A DNA stretch of 64,000 bases, from NCBI GenBank assembly GCA_032622095.1, contig CP136063.1, positions 33,048,987 to 33,112,986 of the forward strand, in the 5' to 3' direction. The DNA is from Siphonodentalium dalli. Taxonomy: Eukaryota; Mollusca; Scaphopoda; Gadilida; Siphonodentaliidae. Positions 46,041 to 59,061 of this stretch are shown here, piece after piece. A model generated the notes under the pieces. That model saw nothing but the letters and a program-made list of their open reading frames with translations, was not told the origin of the DNA and made no database searches. The first letter of the stretch is position 1. Every line of letters begins with the position of its first letter. The position numbers were made by a program, and so were the translations under genes.

Positions 46041-47687
46041 GCAGGAATTAAGCCCGGGTAGGCTGTGCATTTTAGGCTCCTTCGCGAATAGAGGATATGT
46101 GTTCTTAAATCATTCACATGTACTGACGAACGGGAAAACTACATGCAGGTTAATACATGTGTTTATTTTCTGATTACAGGTAAACTAATGTTAATTTATA
46201 CTACGTTTTGTTTTGATGGGTTTTTTACCGTACAAAACACGGTTTTACTTTGCGCAAATTTGTGGTTAGACCACCTATAAACTATCAACACAGTTTATAA
46301 ATATATTATGTGTTCGGACAATAATACCGTCGCGATTTTACAGTGCACTGTTACCATCGCGCGTGATAAAATACCTTTGGCAGTTCATACTAGTTCGATA
46401 TTGAAGGAATCAGCAGGCAATTTTCTGGCTTTCAGCGTACAGGCCAAGGACTTGGTATGTACGGGAGAACTGGTCTGTCCATAAGGTCGTGCACTTAACT
46501 CCCGAAACCATATATGAAATAACAGATTGCTTTATATCTGTTATAGACCAGAGGTGTACCTGATGAGCTGCTGTGGCCAAACATTTTTTTATAGGACCAA
46601 CTTTCGGTACAAAAATATGATTTCGGAACGGACTTAGTAAACATTTTCCAAACAATTGATTCCTTCTGTGTTATCAAGCTAGTACGATAAGTCAAAAAAT
46701 AAACACTAAAAAAATAAACACTCAAATACAGTAAATATGACATGTTTACATAGTTCCACATGTCAACACCACTTTAGAAACAGGACCCGTTAACCAACAA
46801 ACCTTTTAACGTATGGATGTTGATTGTATACCTGTATGTGGGATGGCCCACGCTTTTGTCTGCTATCACGATAACAAATTGTATGCATGGGAACTTTGAA
46901 CACAATTCCAACCGATGTATACCATATATATACATAACTGTTATATACTCTACGCAAAGAGCGTTCACCATGTCATATGTATAGGTTTGTAATTGAATTA
47001 CTTACTAACAACAGCCCTATTTATCAATTATCATGACAAGTGTAAGATGGACATGTTGTCGTGTGATGTGTGGATGCTTGCTGCATGTTTGGCCTTTGAT
47101 CCGGGGCTGCTGTGTTGCATGAAGATGTGTTTATTTATTATTTATTTTAATACGGACTTATTTTTCCTCCAAAACCATCAGGATATACTGATAGTCAAAC
47201 ACTGCATAACAATAAACATATACATAAACATACCACCAGAAAAGGTGTGCCATTTATAATAAGGTTTATAAAATCAAAATATATAATATCTGACTGCGAT
47301 AAACTGTTGCTGTTTGTATGCATCTATGGAAACCATTTAACTCTATCCATATATTTATGAATTTACTAACAATTTTCATCCTATAGGCAACGATAACCCT
47401 TAACGATATTATGAGTAACTGCTCGTCCAATAAGAGACGATAACCTTCAACTATATATAGTTTGCCCAAATTATCATATCTGACATACACGTTAACATGT
47501 TGACATAGAACTTAACTAATGGGAAAGGAGTGATATACATTATAACTGTAAGATGTGCGACGTATACATCATACATAAATGGGGAGGGTTACTATGCATC
47601 ATAAATATGGATGGAAATGTGGTAATATACGTCATAAACATATATTTGGGAATTTGCAAACAATATCCATACATCTAATATACTACG

Positions 47688-47850
47688 ATGACCTTTAACT
47701 ATATTTATCGGGACCTACATGTATATATTCTCATCCAATGCACATTACGATTACCTTTAACTATATTTATCGGGAACTACAGGTATATATACTCATCCAA
47801 TGCATGCTACGATGACCTTTATCTATATTTGTGTAACTATGGGTGTGTAA
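47688..47850. repeat. 65-bp tandem repeat, about 2.5 units
   Basis: Units contain ACGAT.ACCTTTAACTATAT, TTATCGGGA.CTACA.GTAT and ACTCATCCAATGCA. They lie inside the MULE-like element. Confidence 0.75.
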
Positions 47851-48124
47851 CTTCTCTGTATACTCAATATATACATGTATATGCCTTATACTATTATCGC
47901 ATAATTAAAACTTCACATAACCGATGAATAATCAACCGTTCTACTATCCTAACTGTTTTTGTTGACTTTTAGATAGCCGTGGGTTCACGCCTTCCGGTTA
48001 CCAGTCGATGCATCACGCGGGTTTTTATCTGCCTGCTCGGTGTGTCGGTGTGGTGCTTGCGGACCTTGCCAATAAGTTATCATTCCTGACATCCCCTTTG
48101 GCATAATTGCCATAAACCATAAAA

Positions 48125-48240
48125 CATAATTGTTTCAACAATGGCTGTGCTGGTTCTTGTCGTGGCTGTATGAGACATTTAAGAACCGATAACTTTAACT
48201 TGTTTCAACAATGGCTGTGCTGGTACTTGACAAAATGGAG
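48125..48240. repeat. 74-bp minisatellite, right part
   Basis: One and a half further units (TTTCAACAATGGCTGTGCTG, GTGGCTGTATGAGACATTTA) continue the array interrupted at 43286. Confidence 0.85.
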
Positions 48241-48244
48241 AAAT

Positions 48245-51200
48245 AACCACCGCACCCGTCATTGAAATATGTAATCACTTAAATGTTGTTGAATGTTTTA
48301 TACACATAATGCCTTTTCCTCGATTTGTTCAGATTGACAAAACACTGCAAAAATGGCAAAATCAGAAAATTAACGGTACTTTTTAACAACAACATCAGTT
48401 GGACCTACCAAAATCATGACGACTTAACATGACTTTAGCTATATGTTTGTATTACATATTCAAGTAATGGTTAAAGACTCGCATTCTATTTGCACTCATT
48501 ATTGATCGATTTGGAAAGTAGTAAACTCCCTTTGAACAACGCCATGCTTTATTGTATACACACACGCTCTGTGTATATTCTGGTTATGACGTATTTTGTG
48601 TCGGTAACTCAAATATATGTCATTCAATTGTGTTGATATATCATGACATAGTTTATGATGAAACACCATCATCTGTATAGTTTGGATCATTTGGTAGACC
48701 TGCTAAAAGTATTACCCATATCGACCCATTTCGTAGTCATGTGCTATCCCATTTGATAACCCAAATAATTTACCTAAGCACGCACATGATTCACATCCAG
48801 ACTAATCATTACATAATCTTCACCTGTAGATATTTTGGTATTGATTAGTTGGTTTTAAAAGTATTACCGTTACCTCTAACCATGACAGGAACACGTGCTA
48901 CCCAAGCGCAATACTTAATCTGACCAGTCGCATATCTATACATATCACAGTAACCATCCGATTGTGCACAACCTGCATGGTGTACCCTCGTTTCCCACAT
49001 AGGTAGCCCTGTCATTTGCACCCTGATGTGTTTATACCTCGGCTAAAACCTGGTTGGTGTGTGTACTCCCTCAGCTCCTGGTATACTGTATAGTGCTTCC
49101 ACCCTAGTATAGTATAGTAGATACTGATCCACCACATCGATGTATTTTTGTACAGTTTTCAGGTAAATGTATCATATACATTTCATATTATATTATATAA
49201 GTAGGCATTATTGTCCCAGATACATGCGCACAATAAGGGTCAGACACACGTTTGGCCAAATGATGGCTGAAAGCATTGAAAACATTACTGTTGTATGAGC
49301 CAATACAACAGTGGTAAAAAGCAAAATGCATAGCAACCATATTTCAGATAGCTCAGCATTATACATAGAATATATCGGTGAGTTGTTTTAGTATGCTGGA
49401 GGAATGGTTTCCTTTAGAAAGCACTTTGGTTTGACAAATGTGGGAGATATACGGAGAAAATAACATGTCTTTAGGTACCGAGAACTTTTAAATACCTAAC
49501 GATATTGGACAAAAGAATGGGCCATGGTATGCTATGATATCTGGTTTACATGAGAGGCGCCATGTTTTGTTCGTAAAATGAGCTGCTTTGTCATCAGAGA
49601 CGGATTCCAAGATGACGACAATCTGCTCTATCAATGGCTGCCGTTGAAAAACGTAAGTCAAATTTTATTATGTTCGTTTGCTGACTAAAAAGGCAAATAT
49701 AGCAATATTCGTACCCGATCAGCACCCGATCTGCAAGGGTTATCTGAATAACAATCAGGAGAAGTCATATTGATATTACTGACTACCAATCCAACTATTT
49801 TATTGGGAAAAAATGAAGAAAACATTTTTATGGAAATTTGAAGTAAAAATCAAATTTCGCCCATCTATCGAAAATAAGCTTGATATCATTGCGACAATAT
49901 TAAAACGACATAATTCATCTCTTAACAGTATCATAATTGCACATAATTAGTAACTGTTATGTTTAGTTACATTAGTTTTCCCACATAATACGAAAATATC
50001 CGTTTGTTGTGTAAAATACAGGGAACTCTATATTGCGGCATAGTAAATTGAGTTATGGAACCATTTCCCGTAATTTGGGGGGAATCTGAAACGGAAGTTG
50101 ATTTTCACTTCAAATTTGTGAATTTACACATTGCATAATGTCCGATCACTCTCAACGACGACCAATATTTAAGGAAGAGTAATTGGGAACGTGTCAGCAC
50201 TTGTGGTACCAACGATTGCATGAATTATTTTGTACTTGGTGTAAGTTGTTCGAAGCTTACAAAATCGCTTACCGACGACAATTTCGTACAATCTGATATA
50301 TTTTCACAACAAAAATGTACAACACACAACGCTTGAAACGCTAGTCATATATATGTTATTTTTAACATAATACTCATGGTTGCCATGTAATTTTTTCTAG
50401 GGTTATTTCCCATAAAAATAATGAACCCTGCTGCCAAGTTTTGGTCACGTGCTGTTTTCTATTGCTGGCCAGAGTGGACACACCACAATTTTTTTTTTTA
50501 CAATTTGGAGGACCAACGTCTAGATATTGTGTCCTATTTTGGTTGTAATTAATTATAATAGTTGATTTTATAATACTATCACGTGCCTAATAATCGTGTC
50601 CTTACTGTCTTCAAAACAAGGGAAATAATCCAACAATAAATATTATATACAATGTATGTGACTTACTAGATCAAGCCATGAATCGCTATGTATGGGCATA
50701 GCCAAAGTAGAGATTCATGGCACGATCTAACACCACACAAATGATTTTATCTAAAGCTTGTTCATTTAATATATTATTACAATTCAATGTGGCTGCATGT
50801 TCAAGGATCTCAACACTGACGCATATATAGCAAGGAAATTGGTTCGATGTCGTCATATTTAACTATTCATATTTAGTCAAATGTAGGATGTGCCAACCCT
50901 GGTTGTCATGCTAAGGTAATCATCTTGCATGTACATGATCAACATCTTGGGAACAGGTAGCGGAAAAGCTATCGTTCATTGACTGGTATATATATAATGC
51001 AGGAGTAGGTATATTATTAAATAACAAAATAAATTTGATCAAAACAGTTGGAAATGAATGTATTAAGTCTCACCAAACATTAGTAGTTGGAAAATTCACA
51101 ACGATTATATGTAGAAATTGTTCTTATAGTTTTAATTTTACAACCAGTAATTAGAAGGGAATTTGGCCAATAATCACACAGTTTGATTAGTTTCATATTT

Positions 51201-53670
51201 TTGACCCAAGTCTTGAACTGAAATGACCATCAATTGGAAATATCCAACTTTACGGTATCATTTGGAAATTTCCTACAGTTGGAAACTTTGAGATATCAAA
51301 TTAGAAAATTATAACCCAACATAGAGGAGAGCTAATTGCATTTTGCAAAATTGGGACTGGGAGGGAGTTTGTTTGGTCTGGTCAAGGGACGGTGCTTTTG
51401 GAAATTTCAAAGACGGTGGATACCCCACCCTCAACAGAGCTCATCTAGCTATGTTCATGTGTGTACTGGTTACAAGGTACTAATGAATTACATCTGTGCA
51501 TTATTTTAGTTATTAATATGCAGCAATCTGATTCCCCCTCAACATGTGGAATAGTATTGCAACTTAACCCTCAAACAATATTTTAACTCACTCAGTCTTA
51601 AGGTGGATACACACATGCATGTAATCTCTGTAAATATCGTGTATTTGGTGTTTTACATGGATCATACAGACATGTAATATGTGCCCGCTGACAACCCAAT
51701 CATTGTGGCGATGCTTGACCACAGTGAGTCAAGCTCCGAACGTGTAGAAGCCGCATACAATAATTGTTCGCACGATAACCCAAATGGTGGACGTTCTGTT
51801 TAAATCAGTGTCATACTTCTCTTAATTTTTATACCAGGTGTGGCCCCAAGGATTTCTCCAACGCAAGGGATATGATCCCCAACACGGGGCTATATTATCT
51901 CGTAAGATATTTGACTGACCATTGCACGACGGGGGGCATTCAGCACCATGAGCCCTGAACCCCTGCAGCCACACCTGATTTATAAGTTATATATTGTAGT
52001 TGACAGTCATGTCTGTCGTGCCTGTTTGCTACGAGTGATTAATCTGAAATACATCAATTTATGCTATTCATATAATTGTGAACATATTATTACCGCTTTA
52101 AATTTGAAGGTACAGAAGGTTGTGTTGCTGTGTCTTCATTCGGGAAAAGGGTTGTCTAGCTATGAGTTCGCAACTTCGTAAACGTTCTGTTGTGTTATAC
52201 ACGTATACGTACAACTTACAACTGGAACGTCTACGTAAAACATTACATTGTGCATTCTTTCCCAGATAATCCCATCTGATACATTAAACTAAATCCCTTA
52301 CTTATTCGAAGCTTTCGAGAACCAGCCCCTCCCCAATCATGGATTCTGGTAGGACATGTTATAATGCAAGCCTGTGCAGACTAAAATTGTGACAGTTAGG
52401 AACTAGTTCAACCATATACTGTTCTGAAAATTATGCGTGAAAAATGCTGTACCTGCATTAATTGTTTTGGCGCTGTAATGGATATTTGCATTGAAATCTC
52501 AATTTAATGTCATCACATGAGCTCGCTCTCAAATTATCCGAGCAATATCAATAAACTGGTATCACCCTATAAAAGAGCTTCAAATTCTGCATATGTTATG
52601 TTTGTTTTGGATGATGCTGTTTCCAAGTAATACGAGAAACAAATCAAGTAATAAATCCACGGACCACTTTTCGAAATTAATTAAAACTCGTGAAAAACAC
52701 CATCATATATCAGAAGGATTTATTCAGCTCGGCATCCATGAAAGAAGATATGTTTATGACTGGCCTGAAATTTCTTGATAGCAGATAGTTTGGTAATGCC
52801 TTATAACTACTCACTGGTCTCGCCATTTGAAATTGACCGATCGCGCGCATGCGATTAATACTAACAGTGATAGGTGCAACCATGTAAAATACATGTAATA
52901 CATGGATTTTACATACATAAATCACATACAAGTATGTATCCACCCTTACCCTAATTTTAATAAAATATTGCTTTTGGATTATTTTGTTAACCTGCAAAAT
53001 GTTTTGTCTCAATTACAGTTGACTGGAAACTGACACATTCGATTGTTATGAGTTCTCCTGTTCCCGGTAGCAACGAGAGGTTGGGGAAGTGCAATGAGAG
53101 GTTAATTCCTGATTACCTGTAACTGTCAACATGCACAGGTAAGTTGAGATATATAATTTAAATTCATTAAGGCAGATTCCCCAATTAGCTGAAAACAAAT
53201 GTTTTGAACATCCCATCACATGTAATAGCTTTAAATAACAGTTGTAATTTTGTCCCCCCCTGTGTACCTATAATATATATGTTATGCTTGCATCAGAGTT
53301 AATGAACTACAGGAGTTGTCGCCGTGAACTGGGGTCTTTGTTAATTCCAATCTAAAATACATGTGAATTATCAAAATGTCATTTGTTTTATTTTATCCTG
53401 TCGCTGCCATCCAATCGCAAAGACACATTCAGGATCTCTGACATTTTATATGAATTTTAAAATAATGATATTGAGTTGAGCTTGTATGAAAACAAAACCA
53501 TAGTTATGTTAGGGCGATTCAGATCAATATTAAATGAAACCTCCAACAGTTGCTGGAACCAATTTGAGGTGTTCATTAAATCTAATTTGTCGTTCCCCCA
53601 TAAAGCATTTTACAAGGCATTGAGATTGACCTCTCAACGCTTCATGTACATACATTTTACATGAAAATAG
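48245..53670. other. 5.4 kb without recognisable gene or repeat
   Basis: The least repetitive stretch. Noted: a hairpin at about 50671-50731 (GCCATGAATC opposite GATTCATGGC), a possible short exon at 51838-51902, and a start-like site with donor at 49611-49652. None is strong enough to call as a gene. The stretch could be an intron or spacer. Confidence 0.5.
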
Positions 53671-53675
53671 TTTGT

Positions 53676-53838
53676 GTTATTTTATTTATGTAATATGTGG
53701 TGTCTAATGCGAATTTACCCCGAGAAAGCTTTTGTTATTTTATTTATGTAATATGTGGTGTCTAATGCGAATTTACCCCGAGAAAGCTTTTGTTATTTTA
53801 TTTGTGTAAATGTTGTGTCGGTGGTATCCCCCCAGAAA
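53676..53838. repeat. 58-bp tandem repeat, 2.8 units
   Basis: Units start at 53676, 53734 and 53792: GTTATTTTATTTATGTAATA, TGTGGTGTCTAATGCGAATT and TACCCCGAGAAAGCTTTT. The first two are almost identical, so the duplication is recent; the third is degraded. Confidence 0.9.
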
Positions 53839-53839
53839 A

Positions 53840-55720
53840 CTAATGCTGTTATACATCGGTGGTGCGAAATTGAAAGTTAAAATAATTTGTATTAACACTT
53901 GGCTGTCTCTTATATGTGATTGAAATAACTTGGAATCAAAGAAATGGAATCCTTGCCATGTGTAATCAATGACAATGCCCACTAACTTCAGGTTGCCTTG
54001 CTGATACCAGTGGGTGTTATAATGAGCAGATGAGCTGGTGTGTAATTTAATTTAGCGTCAATACTGCACTTTGATACACGGTATGACCTTCAACAGTTAT
54101 GTGCGATTTTTGTTAAAACCCATTACCCGTGGTCCATTATATGACAAATACATTACCCTACAGAGAGTGACAACTTTGAGGTCGATATAAACTGTATTTC
54201 AACATACTTGTCACCAATATTCAATGGCATAGTGAGATTGATTACTTTGATATAGTGGGAATACTTTGAGTCATTGGGATACTTCAGTCCTGTGATAACC
54301 ACAGAATGTCAGAAGCAAAATTCATGATTTATTCATGTGTATTTATTTGGTCAATTCAGTTAAGTATGATATCAATGACAATCTATCATATATTGAGTAT
54401 GCATTGGAAATCTGAATAAGAGTGCTATCTTTTGAGATTTCAGCAAAAAAGTAAAACAAATTGAAAATTCAATAATAAGTAATAATTAATTATTAAATTA
54501 ATTATTTGTAATAATAATAAATTGATACATATAAAATTGCATTATTTTATTATGATTGTTGCCATTTAGTATCCAAATATACAGACTGTTTGCTTTTTTT
54601 TACAAGTTCAATTGATTTATTATTTGGCAATCCTGTCCTCCATACATTTCTAAATAGTCCTAATTGCAAATGTCTTTCTTATTATTGCCAATTGTCAGAA
54701 TAGGGTACTCATAATTGGACTTCATTTATATGAATGGTGTTCCTTCTTCTGCAGAAAGACTCTCCTCTCGTGTAAAACAGATATGATGCTACATCTGTTA
54801 AACGATGAAAGTGGAAGTAGATAAAAGTTATCGGTACCTAAAGTGAACTTATTATAAAATGTTACAAATCTCTCTTACTTACTCTCATGATGTTCATATT
54901 TCAAAATGTCCAATGCATGGTATAAATTCCATAATATGTGTTTTACATCCCTGTGAAGTTCCATTGTGTACGGTTATGGATTTATCAAGATATTACCAAA
55001 TTACCTGACCCACCCATTTTAGTCAAACGTTCGTCTCCCTCTTAAGTATGTCAGTGGGTATCTTGAGTTCATGTTCCGATGTGTGTCACACGTATAACGT
55101 GCGCATTGTGCAATAAAATGTCCGTCAATTAATTTGATTACGTCTTGTTTATACGTGGAAATTCATAACTTAATTTATGAAATTGATTGAGCCATAAATT
55201 AAATTCTTGAATTAGATTTGATGATTAACCTGTTAACTTGTACGTTTACAGAAGACAACTTCGACTCAAATTAATTATTTCTATATATAATACATACTAG
55301 ATCGATGCTATTATCGAATATTTATTGAAATTGGCTTATAGTCTTCCCTTAAACTGGGTCATGCATTCCATGACAATTTTATAACCGGATTCCTGAACCC
55401 AAGTGGTGATATACCCTTATATAGCGCATTATGGCGGCATCCTGTCCTCGCAGCCGCAATTATAAAAGGGTCAATGAGGGACAGGGATATCCCAAGCATT
55501 ATATTCTAGCTAAATTATTTTACCGTATATAGCTTTGCTATGCTAGTACTGTCATGGTACATGCATAAACTTGATTAATTATTAACTGAAATTATTATGT
55601 ACTTAATTGATAATTCAACGAAGTGTGTGGTGTTAGTTGGTGTAGTATTCGTATTGGTGTATATTGTTCCTGGCCGGAGTTCTGCGAAGTCATGAATTTT
55701 AAGAGGTTCTTTTGACGAGC
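53840..55720. other. no gene recognised
   Basis: AT-rich single-copy-looking sequence. Around 55405-55500 a segment (TATATAGCGCATTATGGCGG, TCCTGTCC, GTCAATGAGGGACAGG) looks like a piece of a dispersed repeat but has no partner in the window. Confidence 0.45.
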
Positions 55721-55726
55721 AGAAAG

Positions 55727-56457
55727 AGATGTCTCAGTGTCACCAGTTTAGACAAGAGTCTCTCGAGTAACGACACACATAAAGAGATGTCTCAGTGTTA
55801 CCAGTACAGACGAGAGTCTCTCGAGTAACGACACACATAAAGAGATGTCTAAGTGTCACCAGTACAGACGAGAGTCTCTCGAGTAACGACACACATAAAG
55901 AGATGTCTCAGTGTTACCAGTACAGACGAGAGTCTCTCGAGTAACGACACACATAAATATATGTCCCAGTGTTACCAGTACAGACGACAGTCTCTCGAGT
56001 AACGACACACATAAAGAGATGTCTAAGTGTCACCAGTACAGACGAGAGTCTCTCTAGTAACGACACACATAAAGAGATGTATCAGTGTCACCAGTACAGA
56101 CGAGAGTCTCTCGAGTAACGACACACAGAAAGAGATGTCTAAGTGTCACCAGTACAGACGAGAGTCTCTCTAGTAGCGACACAAATACAGACATGTCTAA
56201 GTGTCACAAGTACAGATGACAGTCTCTCTAGTAACGATACATAAAGAGATGTCTAAGTGTCACCAGTACAGACGACAGTCTCTCTAGTAACGACACACAT
56301 AAAGAGATGTATAAGTGTCACCAGTACAGACGAGAGTCTCTTTGTTAACGACACACATACAGAGATGTCTCAGTGTCACCAGTACAGACGAGAGTCTCTC
56401 TAGTAACGACACACAGAAAGAAATGTCTCAGTATCACCAGTACAGACGAGACTTAAA
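55727..56457. repeat. 58-bp minisatellite, about 13 units
   Basis: Units read AGAGATGTCTCAGTGTCACC, AGTACAGACGAGAGTCTCTC and GAGTAACGACACACATAA. Starts are at about 55726, 55783, 55841, 55899, 55957, 56015, 56073, 56131, 56188, 56243, 56301, 56359 and 56417. GAGAGTCTCTCGAG is a local palindrome (the CTCGAG site is lost to CTCTAG in later units). Confidence 0.95.
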
Positions 56458-56459
56458 CA

Positions 56460-57010
56460 TCATATTATTTTGCATATCGTCCTTCAGAGGAGTGTCATGT
56501 TAAACTAAAACGAATATCCATAACCAATACGTACATACGACACCGAATGCAGTTCGCATTCACGAGCGAATATATTTTATAGTAAGTATATCATGCATAT
56601 ACTGCTTTGTAACGTATCCCTCGCTGTCGTGTTGGGTTAGTTCCAATAATAAGCGGAATCCAGATAATAATTTAATATATATGTACACTAACCATGACAA
56701 TCACGTGCAACAACCCTGACCAAAGCTATACTCTGCCTAAAACTACCGTGCTCGATGAGCAGATTACAAACTATGTCTTATGACACTATTCCATACCATG
56801 TATTATGGAAATTAGTAAAGTGAGATTGCACACGAATTTTTAATTATTTAAAAGAGTGCTACTAAATGAGGATTCTCTCTGTCTATATCCATATTCTGAA
56901 AACATCCATACAAGTGATCAATGTACTATTCATATGTATACTTTCAGAACTGAATGGGACAGTCCATTAGCCTTTATTAAGAGACCAATACGTTGAGCAT
57001 GTTTATACAA
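56460..57010. other. no gene recognised
   Basis: AT-rich spacer between the minisatellite and the foldback repeat; nothing recognisable on either strand. Confidence 0.5.
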
Positions 57011-57016
57011 TAAAGG

Positions 57017-57490
57017 TATTATACAATGTTGTGTACAGTATGTGTTTTTCTTGTACGAGTCCAGGTTGTGGTGAAAAGTCATATTGGACGAGACACGCAG
57101 TGTCGATTCCAATATGACTTTTCACCACAAGCTGGACGAGTACAAGAAAAAACACATAGTGTACACAACATTGTATAATGACATTTCTATTATCCTTCTG
57201 CACGTTTATTCAAATTTTGGGAATAAAACTGTTGTGTTTATTTTTGGTATTTGTCGGCACTCAATTCTCTATAAAAGCCTGATTTGGAACAGTAAACACG
57301 GTAGTGGAAAAAACTCAATGAGGAAGTGAAACGTCTGCTAAATCCACCAGTGTTGCGCGCGAACCCAATTTCACCGATTCATTTCGCAATAGAGTTAAAT
57401 TGTGACGTCACGGAGTCCCGATTAAAAAGTCATATTGCACGCTTGGGAGCCCAATGTGACTTTCGGGAGTGCAATATGACTTTTTCCTGG
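57017..57490. mobile_element. foldback repeat with 160-bp palindrome, copy 2
   Basis: Palindrome 57018-57181 with arms of about 75 bp (ATTATACAATGTTGTGTACA, TTTTTCTTGTACGAG, CCAGGTTGTGGTGAAAAGTC) around ACACGCAGTGTC. It is better preserved than the copy at 15121. The shared tail runs to about 57395. A further hairpin at 57427-57487 (AAAGTCATATTGCAC opposite GTGCAATATGACTTTTT) may be part of the element or a neighbour. Confidence 0.75.
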
Positions 57491-57604
57491 ATTATCACGT
57501 GAGGGGTTTCGCCCAATCAGAAATAGTGATAGTTAATGGGTCGATAATAAAAACTATTATAGAAGGGGTCAGGTGATCAACATATAAAGTTTGTATTCGG
57601 TGAA

Positions 57605-57895
57605 TGAACGACATACTGAAAACAGATGTACTGCCCGTTTATGGTTCGTCTTCCTTTTCCCGAGTCGAAGAGTTCTCTCAACTTAATTGTGTTAGAATTT
57701 CGGTAAAAAATATGGTGTAATGTATTTCTGACGGAGATCATATAATACTGGATTTTTCAGTATTACATGAAATTCGTCGCCCAATTCTGAATGACACAAT
57801 GTACATTTTCTCTCAGAATAGTTTAGATAGCTCCAGAATCCCGTTACAACTGGGAGGTGATGGTTTCTTTTTATAATTCGTAGGATGCTTGACAC
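57605..57895 (-). pseudogene. LINE ORF2 C-terminal zinc-binding fragment
   Basis: The minus-strand frame gives RIIKRNHHLPVVTGFW, ERKCTLCHSELGDEFHVIL, then LYDLRQKYITPYFLP. This is the C-terminal tail found after the reverse transcriptase in many LINEs of aquatic invertebrates, with CX2C..(G)DEFH..(C); the last Cys is Asn here. After the stop near 57692 similar sequence continues in another frame (IKLRELFDSG). The fragment is broken and 5' truncated. Confidence 0.65.
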
Positions 57896-57909
57896 GAGAT
57901 TATTATCTA

Positions 57910-58555
57910 CGCTACCAAGGTTCGTTAAAATGGTTATACCGCTCTGTATGCCCTCCTTAGGCTTCTACCGACGAATCATACCATATTTCACCATGGATTG
58001 TCGCACTATATGTGTTAACTTTCATTTATCTCACATGTAGATGTATATGTAATACACCATGCAATGATGAACTGTGTCAAAATATGATAACCCAATGCAC
58101 ACACAGGCACATAATTCATCATATATGTATATACACGTATGTACTCAGTATATCAACATGATGATGAGATGAATAACACAAATTGTATTTGAGTATTTCA
58201 TATTATATTCTATACAAGTATGCAAGATTAAAATCATTGTAAGTCAGCTGTATTAAACACAACACCTTACTTGATAAACGAAACCATTCTATACGACACT
58301 GGTAATATTCTTACTGAATGCCTATATGAAGGGGTTGATATAGGGTCAGTAAGGAAATCCCAACCACAAATATTTTCAGTTGGCCTTTTTCGATGGATAT
58401 CCCACTGCCATTCCGACATAAAAAATTCCATAACATTTGTTTACACAAAATGAACAATGATCGAATTATATCGAGCATTAATGGTACCTATTCTGATATA
58501 TAAACGTGACGGGGCAGTGAATAAACTGACATTGGACACTATATATATATACCAG
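57910..58555. other. no gene recognised
   Basis: AT-rich spacer; a 60-codon frame at 58271-58453 begins without ATG and has no domain. Confidence 0.5.
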
Positions 58556-58562
58556 TGATTAA

Positions 58563-59057
58563 AGATGGATTATATCTTTAAATAACAAATTTGAAATAGT
58601 TGCGTGGGTATAAAATAATAAATATGAACTGAAGACCCCCGTCCGGAAAGGCTTCTATCAATTAGTATTAATTTTATTTCGAATATTTTATTGGGACCCT
58701 TTATTTGTCTATTTTTAGAACAGACAATTCTGGTGATACCATATAGCGATGTAGAGCATTGGGCTGTTCCTATGGCTACGTACCGAACGTCAATTGTCCC
58801 AGATTGAATGGTTGTATTGTTTTATTCCATATTTATAAGCGATAATGAGTATAATTAATGTTTATTTGTGACAGAATTACACCATAAAATTTCTGGTCTC
58901 TGTTAACAGTAACCACAGCTTTTTAGACCAGAACATATTCGAAATAAAATTAATATTAATCGATAGAAGTATCTCCGGACAGGAGTCTTCGATTCAGATT
59001 AAAAAGTGTATGCCCCGGTAACTATATAATACGTGTTTACAAAGAGATAATCCACAT
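58563..59057 (-). mobile_element. TTAA-flanked MITE (Kolobok/T2-like), full inverted copy
   Basis: Flanked by TTAA at 58559-58562 and 59058-59061. It begins AGATGGATTATATCTTTAAA and ends ...CAAAGAGATAATCCACAT. Relative to 14388 and 18735 it is in reverse orientation, with CCATAGGAACAG... appearing as CTGTTCCTATGG. It retains the GGTCTCTGTTAACAGTAACC middle seen at 20041. Confidence 0.75.
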
Positions 59058-59061
59058 TTAA

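Larger units (their letters stand above)
43287..48124. mobile_element. 4.8-kb Mutator-like element with long TIRs and 10-bp TSD
   Basis: The left end TTTTATGGTTTATGCCAGTA and right end (reverse complement) TTTTATGGTTTATGGCAATT open inverted repeats of about 185 bp (43287-43470 and 47940-48124) sharing GCAAAGG.GATGTCA, CAGCACCACACCGAC and ATCGACTGGTAACCG. It is flanked by CATAATTATT (43277-43286) and CATAATTGTT (48125-48134), a 10-bp target duplication in the minisatellite. Long TIRs with an 8-11 bp duplication fit the MULE group. I see no transposase domain, so it is probably non-autonomous. Confidence 0.65.
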
